64,000 nucleotides of DNA from CAYZGU01 sp964478165 (lineage in GTDB: Bacteria > Poribacteria > WGA-4E > JAJDTR01), in NCBI GenBank assembly GCA_964478165.1, contig CAYZGU010000022.1, positions 62,001 through 126,000 of the forward strand, in the 5' to 3' direction. Position numbers and translations under genes: made by a program. The notes under the pieces were generated by a model. The model saw nothing but the letters and a program-made list of their open reading frames with translations, was not told where the DNA came from and did no database searches. Position 1 is the first letter of the stretch. Each line of letters starts with the position of its first letter. Positions 26,611 to 35,233 of this stretch are shown here, piece after piece.

Positions 26611-28170
26611 ATGGCGTATCATAAGAGTTCAAGCGTATTTCTAATCTGCTCTCTCTTCGCCCATTTTGGCGCAATGTTAATTTGGATGTGGTTCAGGGCG
26701 GAACCGATGCAGCAGCCATTCACGTTCCCTCATATTTCTGTTGAGATTGTCAATTTGCCCCGTCCCACGCGTCCCCCGCCTACGGAGCCTAAAAGAACAT
26801 TCGAATTGCAGTCATCTCTCAGGCTGAGCGAACCGATTCAGGAAGCTGTTTTGCCTATTTCGAAACATGTGGTTAGTGCTGAGTGGAACGCAACAAACTT
26901 ATTTTCGTCAGAGCGGCGCCGCATGGTGGCCAGAAAACTAAATGAATCTGAATTGCCGACAGGTACCGCGGTGCTCAGTCAACCGCCGCCGTCCGCTACT
27001 ATCCCAAATAGCATACAACCAAACGGGATTGGGCTAATCTCAATACCCCAGCTCGATGGCAATAAAAAGGGAATCCCACCGAAGATAGGCCACCACATTG
27101 CCGTAAGGCCAATGGAAAAAGAACTCAAAGCAAATTCACCCAATTTGATATCCAACGGTTTAAAGTATTGGCATAAGCGTGGTGCCGCTCTTGGGACCGC
27201 GCTGTTCGGGAATACATCGGCAGGAATTGCAGCCGGGAACGGGCAGTTGAATTACCTAGAAGTGATGACCGAACTTGCCCGGGATGTCGTGGATGGAGTG
27301 GCGGCTCACAAGGTAGATCTGGTTTTTGTCGTTGACAAGACTGCTAGTATGGAAGACAATGTTCGCGGTATCAGAGCATACGTCGATATTTTCTTCGATC
27401 AACTGTCGCGCTCAGGACATGACACCGCGGTCGGCTTGGTCACGTTTTCGGACGCCAAAAGCGTAAAATTGAAGACACTTGGTGTGACCACGGACCATAG
27501 CAAATTCAAGAAGTGGTTTCATGACGTGAAGTTTGAAGGTGGAGGAGATCTTGCCGAATCCGGACTGGATGCAGTCATGGCAGCCCTAACGAAGATTCAG
27601 TTTAGATCTGGCGCCCAGCGGTTTTTTGTTTTTGCAAGTGACGGTGCGTTCCATGATGCGGACTATGACGGGAAGTCAGTACATAGCATCGACTCAGTGA
27701 TTGCGTTGCTGCAGCGTGGAAGAGTCCGTGTTGATGCGGTTGGGCTCGATTATCTTCCGATTAAACAATTGGCCTGGGCGACCGGCGGTACGTGGCGAGA
27801 GATTCCTGGCAAAGGATACTCGGAGTATGTTCCACCGTTGACACTGACTTCCAAAATGTTCTCTGAGTTTGGTGCTCTTAGTTCTCGAGGCGAGCTGATT
27901 TTGGATCAGCTAATTGTCTATGTCAATGGACAGCCTCGTCCGAGATGGGTTAGAATTGAATGGAAAGTACTCAATCCAATTGGCGAAAAATGCTACGGTC
28001 CTTTCACAAAACGTCTCAAACTTGTTGATGGGAATCAGAAAATTGTGAAATTTACGCCTGGAATCGATAGCACGCACTTTCGGGTGAGACAGGGCACTTA
28101 CACCGTTATCTATCGCCTGGAAAACGATCTTGGTCACCGCAGTATCCTCCGCCGGACAGTCGATTGGTAA
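26611..28170 (+). CDS. Membrane-anchored VWA-domain protein
   Basis: The 519-residue protein has one N-terminal helix (FLICSLFAHFGAMLIWMWF) followed by a proline-rich linker, a layout shared with TonB-like anchors. A VWA domain occupies about 235-410. Its metal site reads DKTAS where the usual MIDAS motif is DxSxS, with the later VTFSDA and ASDGAFHD matching the remaining ligands. The C-terminal part is beta-rich (LDQLIVYVNGQPRPRW). It is followed by a TPR protein, a pairing common among cell-envelope VWA proteins. The function is unknown. Confidence 0.85.
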   Translation: MAYHKSSSVFLICSLFAHFGAMLIWMWFRAEPMQQPFTFPHISVEIVNLPRPTRPPPTEPKRTFELQSSLRLSEPIQEAVLPISKHVVSAEWNATNLFSSERRRMVARKLNESELPTGTAVLSQPPPSATIPNSIQPNGIGLISIPQLDGNKKGIPPKIGHHIAVRPMEKELKANSPNLISNGLKYWHKRGAALGTALFGNTSAGIAAGNGQLNYLEVMTELARDVVDGVAAHKVDLVFVVDKTASMEDNVRGIRAYVDIFFDQLSRSGHDTAVGLVTFSDAKSVKLKTLGVTTDHSKFKKWFHDVKFEGGGDLAESGLDAVMAALTKIQFRSGAQRFFVFASDGAFHDADYDGKSVHSIDSVIALLQRGRVRVDAVGLDYLPIKQLAWATGGTWREIPGKGYSEYVPPLTLTSKMFSEFGALSSRGELILDQLIVYVNGQPRPRWVRIEWKVLNPIGEKCYGPFTKRLKLVDGNQKIVKFTPGIDSTHFRVRQGTYTVIYRLENDLGHRSILRRTVDW

Positions 28171-28198
28171 GGATTCAAACTCCGAAAGGAGGTTCCTC

Positions 28199-30442
28199 AT
28201 GATGCGCAGTCAGATAATTTGTGTGAGTGTGTTAATAGTGTCTTTGTCGGTGTCTTTGAGAATAGGATTGGCGGAACGGAGCTTACGGGGTGACAATCTG
28301 GAAATCGAGGGAGCTCACCAACTTTACTATTCGCGGAAGTATGCGGAGGCAATCGAGGCGTACCGAAATATCTCAAAGATTTCACTGAAACAGGAAACGA
28401 AGAATGCTATCCGTGTAAACATGGCAAAATGCTACGCCAATCTAGGAGAGGACAAATCAGCGATTCAGATGTGTCAAGTAATCATCAAGGAAGATCCTAA
28501 CGGGTCGTATGCAGCTCAGTCGGTGCATCAGATTGGAAATCTCTTTGTCCAGCGATATCAATATAAAGAAGCGATTATCGCCTTCAGCGAGTTGGCCGAC
28601 TCTTACCCGAATACCCGTACTTCTGCCATCGCCGAATATCTAATTGCTCAATATTTATATGCGCAGGGCCAATACGAACCCGCCATTGAGTGTTATCAGC
28701 GGTTTCTCGAGGAGTATCCAACTTCGCCTTATCAAAGCAGTGCGGTCTCCAGTCTTATTCGACTTTATACGTCCCAACGCCGGTATGTTGACGCTGAGAC
28801 GCTGATTCGAGGACGCCTTGCTCGAAGTCCTGTCGATGCCGACATGATGGAGAGGTTGGCAGATGTCTACAAACACCAGGGTAAGTACGACAAAGCGTTA
28901 AGCCTGTACCGGACTGTGCTTAAAAGACATCCGAACAAACCAAATCTCCGCAAGAAACTTGGTGAGGTGTATGCAGAGAAAGGCCAACCCGAGCAAGCGA
29001 TTGAGGAGTGGGCAAGCATTATAGAAAGTAATCCTAATCAACCAAACCGTTACCAGCAGGTTGCCGTAATTTATACCGAACATCAGATGTATCAAAAGGC
29101 GACTAAGGCCTACCAACAAGCGATTCAGCTTAATCCAGGCGTTGCGCACCTGTACACTCAGCTAGTCGGTGTCTATAAGATTCAAGGTCTGATTGACATG
29201 ATAGTTGAGACGTATCTCCAGGCATTTCGTGCTGTGGATTTTGGCTACAGTGGGCGTGATAAACTCGTCCAAGGCATGGCAGAGATATATGAAGGAGAGC
29301 AGAAACAAAGTCTGTTCGATCGTGTAATTGGAGAAGTAGGCGAGGAGTTGGCGGCAGCACCTCACAATCTCAACCTACTCGTATCGTTAGCAGAACTTTA
29401 TTTTTTTCAGGGCAACATCGCATTGGCGTTGCAAAATTTCCGTCGTCTACCGGAACTGCATCCTATGGAAGGCGGACGCGCGCTAGAAAAATACGCACAG
29501 TTGCTTGAACGAGCGAAAGCAACAGAGGCAGCAGCGTTCTACGAAACAATCATCCAGGTTGTGCCCGATACGCGCATCGCTCGGGATTCACAGATAAAAC
29601 TAGCCCGATTTTATGAACGGAGCGGTCTCTGGGCGAAGGCGCTAGCTGTCTTGAAACGCATGAAGGGACGCGCTGCTGATTCGGAGGCCCAATTTTTATT
29701 GGGTCATGTTTGGCTAACTGGCATGCGAGACATTAACGCCGCCCTGCCAATATATCAGGCATTGTCGAAAAAACCGCTGCCTAAAACGCAAAGTTTATTA
29801 GCACAGCTCGGTTTGGCCGAGTGTTTCATCTTGAAAGAACAGTACTTGCAGGCCAGAACTCTGCTTGAGATAATTGTAGGCAAGCACATTAAATTTCGCG
29901 CAGCTGCGCAAAAACTGATAGGCGATTCGTATTTGTACCAGCGCGAATTTGAGAAGGCGATTGTTGCATATAAGAGGGTTGTAGAGTTTGCGCCCGCTGA
30001 CTCATTGAGCATTGATGCCTTAGATCGTATTGTGCTGCTCGAGTCTAACTCCGATTATTCAAATGTTCCACTTGAAGGCTACGTCGACGCGTTAAGGGCA
30101 AGTCTCACTGGTCGTTCAGATGACGCCTTGAAGATATGGAGGATGACGATCGAGGAGTATCCGGATTCATTAATCGTTGACGATGCTTGGTTGATGGTTG
30201 GTCAGGTTTGTCGGAGCGAACAAGCCCACAATCAAGCAATCCAAGCGTATGAACAGGTTGTTAACCAAAAGAAGATAGTTGCGCCTGAGGCGCTTGCGGA
30301 GATTGCGGACATTTATTGCGGGGAATTGCGGGATATCAAAAAGGCGCTGGAAACATATCGTGTGTTAATACGAGATTATTCGGATAGTGTAATTGTTCCT
30401 TATGCACGACAAAAGGTTGACATGCTGATGGACTTAGAATAG
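28199..30442 (+). CDS. Exported TPR-repeat protein
   Basis: The 747-residue protein begins with a signal peptide (ICVSVLIVSLSVSLRIGLA) and then consists almost wholly of tetratricopeptide repeats, with more than a dozen units such as AIEAYRNIS, AIIAFSELADSYPNT and ALSLYRTVLKRHPNKPNLR. Late repeats (YPDSLIVDDAWLMVGQV) resemble the YbgF/BamD type. The ATG at 28199 (or 28202) follows AAAGGAGG. The gene lies 28 bases after the VWA gene, so the two probably form an envelope complex. Confidence 0.9.
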   Translation: MMRSQIICVSVLIVSLSVSLRIGLAERSLRGDNLEIEGAHQLYYSRKYAEAIEAYRNISKISLKQETKNAIRVNMAKCYANLGEDKSAIQMCQVIIKEDPNGSYAAQSVHQIGNLFVQRYQYKEAIIAFSELADSYPNTRTSAIAEYLIAQYLYAQGQYEPAIECYQRFLEEYPTSPYQSSAVSSLIRLYTSQRRYVDAETLIRGRLARSPVDADMMERLADVYKHQGKYDKALSLYRTVLKRHPNKPNLRKKLGEVYAEKGQPEQAIEEWASIIESNPNQPNRYQQVAVIYTEHQMYQKATKAYQQAIQLNPGVAHLYTQLVGVYKIQGLIDMIVETYLQAFRAVDFGYSGRDKLVQGMAEIYEGEQKQSLFDRVIGEVGEELAAAPHNLNLLVSLAELYFFQGNIALALQNFRRLPELHPMEGGRALEKYAQLLERAKATEAAAFYETIIQVVPDTRIARDSQIKLARFYERSGLWAKALAVLKRMKGRAADSEAQFLLGHVWLTGMRDINAALPIYQALSKKPLPKTQSLLAQLGLAECFILKEQYLQARTLLEIIVGKHIKFRAAAQKLIGDSYLYQREFEKAIVAYKRVVEFAPADSLSIDALDRIVLLESNSDYSNVPLEGYVDALRASLTGRSDDALKIWRMTIEEYPDSLIVDDAWLMVGQVCRSEQAHNQAIQAYEQVVNQKKIVAPEALAEIADIYCGELRDIKKALETYRVLIRDYSDSVIVPYARQKVDMLMDLE

Positions 30443-30788
30443 TGTGAAGTGCTGCGTGATTTGAGTCTCCCTGTGTAATTTTCGATACCGTCCGTCTCTA
30501 TAGTTGCTATAATCTCGTTGTAAACAAGATGAATCAGCTTCTCGCTTCTCTCGATTCAATGAACGCAGGGCGTTCTCAATGTGGTGGTTGAAAGCAGAAA
30601 GAGTTCGTGTCATTTATCTTCAACTTCACACGGAGTTTGTTCCAGTGAATGCATATTGTCAGCCAATCGGCCATGCGAGCACGACGTATTTGCGCTTAAA
30701 TATCTATTCGCGAGTCAATCATTGGAGAAGGATATTTTCTCTGTTGTGCTGGTACCGAAAGAATGAGAGAGAAGGAGGGATTTACTGA
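30443..30788 (+). other. Intergenic region before the HD gene
   Basis: This 346-base stretch carries an extended -10 type promoter (TGCTATAAT, 30505-30513) and then about 270 bases of untranslated leader. Short open frames near 30580-30790 have no family motif. I see no terminator with a convincing T-run. Confidence 0.35.
30505..30513 (+). promoter_or_regulatory. Extended -10 promoter element
   Basis: TGC directly precedes a perfect TATAAT at 30508-30513, the extended -10 form that can work without a good -35 box. No consensus -35 is present at 16 to 18 bases upstream. Transcription would begin near 30520 and lead into the HD-domain gene at 30789. Confidence 0.4.
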
Positions 30789-31805
30789 ATGGAATATGGT
30801 CAAGTTTTGGAGGAGCTCGAAAACTTGTTGAGTGACACCTTCGATTTATGGGATCACAATCGGGTTGGTTTTCAATGGAAAAATTACACATGGAATCACA
30901 CGATGCGGGTGCGAGGCATGAGCATTGAACTCGGTAGGCGTGAGGGTGGAGATATCACGAAGCTTGAAGTTGCCGGAACTCTACATGACATTACGAAGCG
31001 CTATGATGGCGAGATATTAACGGATGAAAATGGAAAGCGTGTGTTGGATCAGAATGGTTTCTGGCTGAATGAATCGCTCAAGCCAAATCGGGGAAATTTT
31101 GTTACAGAGCTGTATCATGCGAACAATCTTTATGGAAAGGTTCACCATGAATCTGGGGCCTTCATTTCGAAAAAGATTTTGTCGATGTATGATTTTGAGC
31201 AGGGATTTGTTGATGCTGTCAGTTCGATTGTGCTAGCACACCTGAAGCCCACTAATCTCAGTAAAGAAGATTTTCATCTGCTCTATCGGAACATTGAGAA
31301 TCAGATTCTATATGATGCGGATACGATAGACCCCAATGTTGGCTTCACAGCCTTTTTCCGAAATGTCCACATCCATTCTTACTTTGCGCTCCAGCGTGAT
31401 GGTGCTTTCGATCTTGAAACGTATGTGGAAGGGTTATCACGCTTTGTGGACACAAAACAGGAATTCGTCGGAAAGTTGCTAACCGAGTCCGCCCGTGACA
31501 TCGCGGAAGCACGGCAGGACCGAAATCGGGTGCTGTTTGCACAAATTCTAGGGGAATTGGACGACGTCGTAATCAACCGAAGATACGGATTACTTGGTGT
31601 TATTGAGTATTTTGTGAGTGAGACTCAAGATCCGGATTTCGCAAATCAACTGGCATACTTGCAGAAAAATTGGGTGCCCGACCGGCGGAGATGGATAGCC
31701 CAAGAAGAACCGAACCAGGCGGCTCGGGATCGGGCAGAAACCGCGCTCAATCGCGTGGTTGATTTTACGACTTTACTGGCACGTGAACAGAGCGGTGAAA
31801 TATAG
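30789..31805 (+). CDS. HD-domain metal-dependent phosphohydrolase
   Basis: The 338-residue protein shows the HD pattern: H in WNHTMRVRG, the HD pair in TLHDITKRY, HHESGAFI and the closing aspartates in YDADTIDPN. These residues would hold one or two metals for phosphohydrolysis. The C-terminal 100 residues are helical and not recognised. The start follows GAAGGAGGG and is clear. A convergent MOSC gene lies downstream. The substrate is unknown; nucleotides or phosphorylated metabolites are usual for the family. Confidence 0.83.
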   Translation: MEYGQVLEELENLLSDTFDLWDHNRVGFQWKNYTWNHTMRVRGMSIELGRREGGDITKLEVAGTLHDITKRYDGEILTDENGKRVLDQNGFWLNESLKPNRGNFVTELYHANNLYGKVHHESGAFISKKILSMYDFEQGFVDAVSSIVLAHLKPTNLSKEDFHLLYRNIENQILYDADTIDPNVGFTAFFRNVHIHSYFALQRDGAFDLETYVEGLSRFVDTKQEFVGKLLTESARDIAEARQDRNRVLFAQILGELDDVVINRRYGLLGVIEYFVSETQDPDFANQLAYLQKNWVPDRRRWIAQEEPNQAARDRAETALNRVVDFTTLLAREQSGEI

Positions 31806-31846
31806 GGAGACGCATGAGGGGCATAGGTCTGCGTGGGACAATCCGT

Positions 31847-32425
31847 CTACATCATTTTTCTGATTACATCGCCAACGCGGATCGTTCCAGGCTCAAGATT
31901 TTGGATAAAAAGCCCCCGAAGTCTGTAGGTTTCGTATGCTTTTGAGCGCGTAAAATTGAGCGCTGCTAACCCATATCGACTCTCAAATTTAGCACACCCG
32001 GTGTGAGGAAGGTCCGTTACTTCGAAAACGGCAGTTCCAATCGTGAGTCGCGCTCCCGTAGGTAAGTTCTCTTTTTGAAGATCGAGATCGACCAGAAGAT
32101 TATCGCCAGAAAGGGGCATGCGGTCGGCGCTTCCGGCGACAATTTCTAAAAATCGGGCGTTCGCGACAGAAATTTGTCCTTTTATGTTTGGAGAACGTAC
32201 GATTCCCCAACGGTCTCCGTCTAGTCCGCCTTCGGGGCTCACGTGTGCTTCCCGTGGTGTTTCCCGTCCTTCGTTTGGCAGGCGGAGTACGATATACTTG
32301 AGCGTGCCTAAGTCTCTTGGACTTTGAAGGACCTCATTAATTTCGTTCCTAATCTCGTCAGTTGTTAATTCGCGTGGGCGCATTAAATTTGTTCTCATGC
32401 GTGTAACATAAGTAGCTGAGTTCAT
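31847..32425 (-). CDS. MOSC-domain protein
   Basis: The 192-residue protein carries a MOSC fold (about 30-190) with GGLDGDRWG early and the conserved cysteine in LPHTGCAKF. This is the domain of molybdenum-cofactor sulfurases and of YiiM/mARC-type proteins. The stand-alone form suggests sulfur or Moco transfer, but no Moco enzyme is next to it. Its start overlaps the stop of the upstream gene on the same strand by four bases. In-frame ATGs at 32398 and 32383 are alternatives. Confidence 0.83.
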   Translation of the reverse strand: MNSATYVTRMRTNLMRPRELTTDEIRNEINEVLQSPRDLGTLKYIVLRLPNEGRETPREAHVSPEGGLDGDRWGIVRSPNIKGQISVANARFLEIVAGSADRMPLSGDNLLVDLDLQKENLPTGARLTIGTAVFEVTDLPHTGCAKFESRYGLAALNFTRSKAYETYRLRGLFIQNLEPGTIRVGDVIRKMM

Positions 32426-32958
32426 CTCATTGATGTCGAGTAAACTTGGGTTTGTTCTAGCGTTGCAGAAAACGGTCCCTGCTTGTGTGTCTGAACGGTG
32501 ATAGTCATGAATCCCATATCACTGTCGCGCTCCGGATCCGCGTCGATTAATGCGTGTGGTATCTCTGCGCGCATCAGTCTGAATGGACTTCTGACGTCTT
32601 GTGACCAGCGCAGATTAAAGAGTCGACCATCGTACACTTTGATACCTTTCATTCCTTGACGGCTGGAGTAGATTCTAGCGGTTGTCGAAAAATTCGAGAT
32701 GGAAACCGTACTTACACCAATTTGCGGTGTCAATATGCTCGAATTCCAGAGCAGGTGATTTTTGTTCTCGTCGACGAGAAAGATTCGGATGTCGAGTCTT
32801 TCCAAGCGAGAATCCGAATCGATCTTAATACCTGCGAAATTCTGAATCTCGCCTGTGGTGCATCCGAATGTGGCGATGATATAGGCGTAAACAATCCATG
32901 CCAATCGAGGAGTTGTGCTTTTGCGGCGTGTGAAGAGCATCATGGGGTTCCTAGTCAA
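32422..32958 (-). CDS. Hypothetical exported, possibly lipid-anchored protein
   Basis: The 178-residue product has an N-terminal hydrophobic stretch (LAWIVYAYIIATFGC) ending in a cysteine near residue 33. The box ATFGC is a poor lipobox, so lipid anchoring is uncertain. The rest is beta-rich with no known motif. It overlaps the MOSC gene by four bases and is likely co-transcribed with it. Confidence 0.6.
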   Translation of the reverse strand: MTRNPMMLFTRRKSTTPRLAWIVYAYIIATFGCTTGEIQNFAGIKIDSDSRLERLDIRIFLVDENKNHLLWNSSILTPQIGVSTVSISNFSTTARIYSSRQGMKGIKVYDGRLFNLRWSQDVRSPFRLMRAEIPHALIDADPERDSDMGFMTITVQTHKQGPFSATLEQTQVYSTSMR

Positions 32959-33189
32959 AAAATGTGGGCATAAAATGTTAGTTGAAGATCTGGACTTGGG
33001 AAAGATGCTTCATGATAACATCTCCGTTGAAATGTTGTCAACGGCAATGGGTTAGGTTTATTTGGCGAGTTTGGAGACGTTGTCACGGTGTTATGCTCAA
33101 ATCGAGACTGGGAGATGCCAACTGAAGATTTGTCTCTCTGCTTCTCTGAATCCGGCGTTCTATCGGAAGGTTTAAGGAGGGTGTCACCA

Positions 33190-33978
33190 ATGAGACGACT
33201 CATTCCATTTATAACGAGATATTTGTACTCACTATTCGCGTGTTTCTATTTGTTCACGTTTGGGGTTTTCCGTGAGAAGAATCGTCTCTTTTTATCCCAA
33301 ATTTGCTCCCATTTTGGTTGTCGTGACAAAAGGTCCTATCCGCTGCTACCAATCGTTGGGGTTTCGCAAATCGTTCCAGAGAACCTCCTCGTCGAAGTTC
33401 GTGAGTCATTTGAAGTTGATGGGAACATTTCTCTTGCTGAGATTGTTCTTATATCTAAAATCATAAAAGTTCATAATCCGCGTAAGCTCTTTGAAATTGG
33501 TACTTTCGACGGGCGGACGACCTTGAATATGGCTGCCAATTGCTCAAAGGAAGCCAAGGTATATACGTTGGACCTGCCAAAGGAAAAATCGTCTACGACT
33601 CAGTTGCCGATAGATTCTGGGGAGCAAAAGTACATTGAGAAAGAGAACTCTGGTTCACGGTACCTCGGCACCGATTGCGAGGCTAAGATTACTCAGTTGT
33701 ACGGGGATTCGGCAACTTTTGATTTCTCGCCATTTCTAGATACGATGGATTTTGTCTTCATAGATGGAGCGCATTCATACGAGTATGTGTTGAATGATTC
33801 TAAGCAGGCTCTCAAATTGCTCAAAGGTAAGAAGGGTCTTATTTTGTGGCATGACTATGATAAGATTTGGTGGGAGGGTGTAACGATTGCGCTGGACCAG
33901 CTGTATCTGGCAGGGAATGAGTTCAAAGACATTCGGCGTATTGATGGAACCTCGTTGGTATACCTCATTCGCGATTGA
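33190..33978 (+). CDS. Class I SAM-dependent methyltransferase with N-terminal hydrophobic helix
   Basis: The 262-residue protein has the SAM-binding motif I FEIGTFDGRTTLN near residue 100 and later VFIDGAHSYEYVLND and LILWHDYD, a pattern of the Methyltransf_24 group. The first 40 residues (FITRYLYSLFACFYLFTFG) are hydrophobic and suggest membrane association. I chose ATG 33190 because AAGGAGG lies nine bases upstream; starts at 33088 and 33115 lack that site. The methyl acceptor is unknown. Confidence 0.8.
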   Translation: MRRLIPFITRYLYSLFACFYLFTFGVFREKNRLFLSQICSHFGCRDKRSYPLLPIVGVSQIVPENLLVEVRESFEVDGNISLAEIVLISKIIKVHNPRKLFEIGTFDGRTTLNMAANCSKEAKVYTLDLPKEKSSTTQLPIDSGEQKYIEKENSGSRYLGTDCEAKITQLYGDSATFDFSPFLDTMDFVFIDGAHSYEYVLNDSKQALKLLKGKKGLILWHDYDKIWWEGVTIALDQLYLAGNEFKDIRRIDGTSLVYLIRD

Positions 33979-34080
33979 TGCGGTGGTTTGTCGAAGTTAG
34001 GTGTGTGGAAGTTGAGGTGTGCCAGTACGGTGGTTCGTGTGCTCTAATCATGTAGTGTTTTAAAAGAGAGGTGGAAGCAA

Positions 34081-35031
34081 TTGGCTAACGGATATGATAG
34101 TGTCTTACTTATTGCATTTGGCGGTCCGACCCCCGGGTGCTGCAAAAAATATGATAATTGTCCCGGTGAAGCGCACTGCTTCGTTGAAGGGATTGTAGGC
34201 ACCGCAGAGTCACAGGCTGTGCGGTTAAGGGAGGTGAGCAGTCATTACGTCATGCTCGGAGGATTTTCCCCTTTTAACCAGTTGGCATTCAAGCAAGCGG
34301 AGGCGCTTGAAGTAGCTCTACATGACAGGAATGTTGGTGTGCCCGTCTACCTTGGATTCCGGCACTGGACGCCCTACCTCCATGAAGTGATTTCTGAAAT
34401 GGTCCAGAAAGGACATCGGCGTAGTCTCGGTATAATAATGGCACCGCACCAGTCGAAAGTGAGTTGGGATTGGTATCAGCAGACGGTCAGAGAAGGCATC
34501 GAGATGCTTGACGGAGGCGGGCTAAGCGTAAGTTATCTAAATCCGTGGTATAAGAACTCTGGGTACATCAGAGCCATTGCCGACCTTATTCAAGAGGCTT
34601 GTAAAGGACTTTCTCAGGACGAATTTGCCAAAGCCGAACTGGTATTTACCGCCCATGCGATTCCGCAAGTGGCGGCTGACCGTTCGCCTTACACCCAGCA
34701 ATTTTCACAAACAGCTGCGGCTGCGGCTGAAGAGCTTGGAAAGAGGGAGTTTTGTCTTGCATACCAGAGCCAGTCTGAGAATGCGCCTGTGCCTTGGACA
34801 CAGCCCGACATCAACGATTTAATTCGCGAACGCGAGGTGTCGAATATTCGGACGATAGTTGCCGCGCCAATCGGTTTTCTGTGCGATCATGTTGAAGTGC
34901 TGTACGATCTTGATATAGAGGCGCGGGAAACGGCTCAGAGGTGTGCTATCAACTTCCTACGTGCCGGGACTGTTGGAGTGCATCCTGAATTCATAGGTAT
35001 GCTGGCAGATTTGGCTCATCAGCGATTCTAA
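34081..35031 (+). CDS. cpfC: Ferrochelatase, probably coproporphyrin III type
   Basis: The 316-residue enzyme inserts iron into a porphyrin. The active-site histidine lies in VFTAHAIP and the conserved glutamate in FLCDHVEVLYDLD. GFSPFNQLAFKQAEAL and AYQSQSENAPVPW resemble the actinobacterial CpfC group that works with ChdC, and a ChdC gene is present at 20396. An unusual early segment has four cysteines, C20, C21, C27 and C33, where the family normally has a DV-FL motif. It might bind metal or an iron-sulfur cluster. The start is TTG 34081 behind AGAGAGGTGG. Confidence 0.9.
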   Translation: MANGYDSVLLIAFGGPTPGCCKKYDNCPGEAHCFVEGIVGTAESQAVRLREVSSHYVMLGGFSPFNQLAFKQAEALEVALHDRNVGVPVYLGFRHWTPYLHEVISEMVQKGHRRSLGIIMAPHQSKVSWDWYQQTVREGIEMLDGGGLSVSYLNPWYKNSGYIRAIADLIQEACKGLSQDEFAKAELVFTAHAIPQVAADRSPYTQQFSQTAAAAAEELGKREFCLAYQSQSENAPVPWTQPDINDLIREREVSNIRTIVAAPIGFLCDHVEVLYDLDIEARETAQRCAINFLRAGTVGVHPEFIGMLADLAHQRF

Positions 35032-35063
35032 TCCCTTTTGTGAATCCAAAACAGGCGCATCGA

Positions 35064-35197
35064 CCGGGCTTACCCCGGACCGTAAAATAGAGGGTCATTG
35101 TTCTGGCGTTCTCGATCATTCGGTAACGCACGTGTGAATCCGTTACGAAACCACATGGGGGCCTCAGATAACGATAGGCCCCAATTCTAACATGTGG
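35064..35197 (+). repeat. Three consecutive hairpins upstream of the multiheme cytochrome
   Basis: Inverted repeats follow one another. CCGGG/CCCGG lies at 35064-35068 and 35074-35078. GTAACG/CGTTAC lies at 35123-35128 and 35141-35146. A compound stem has CCACATG/CATGTGG at 35151-35157 and 35191-35197, enclosing GGGGCCT/AGGCCCC at 35158-35164 and 35176-35182. None is followed by a T-run, so they are not standard terminators. They lie in the 202-base gap between ferrochelatase and cytochrome and may form a structured leader. Confidence 0.55.
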
Positions 35198-35233
35198 AAG
35201 GTGTGTTGCCCAATTAAAGTTGCTGAGGATTGT

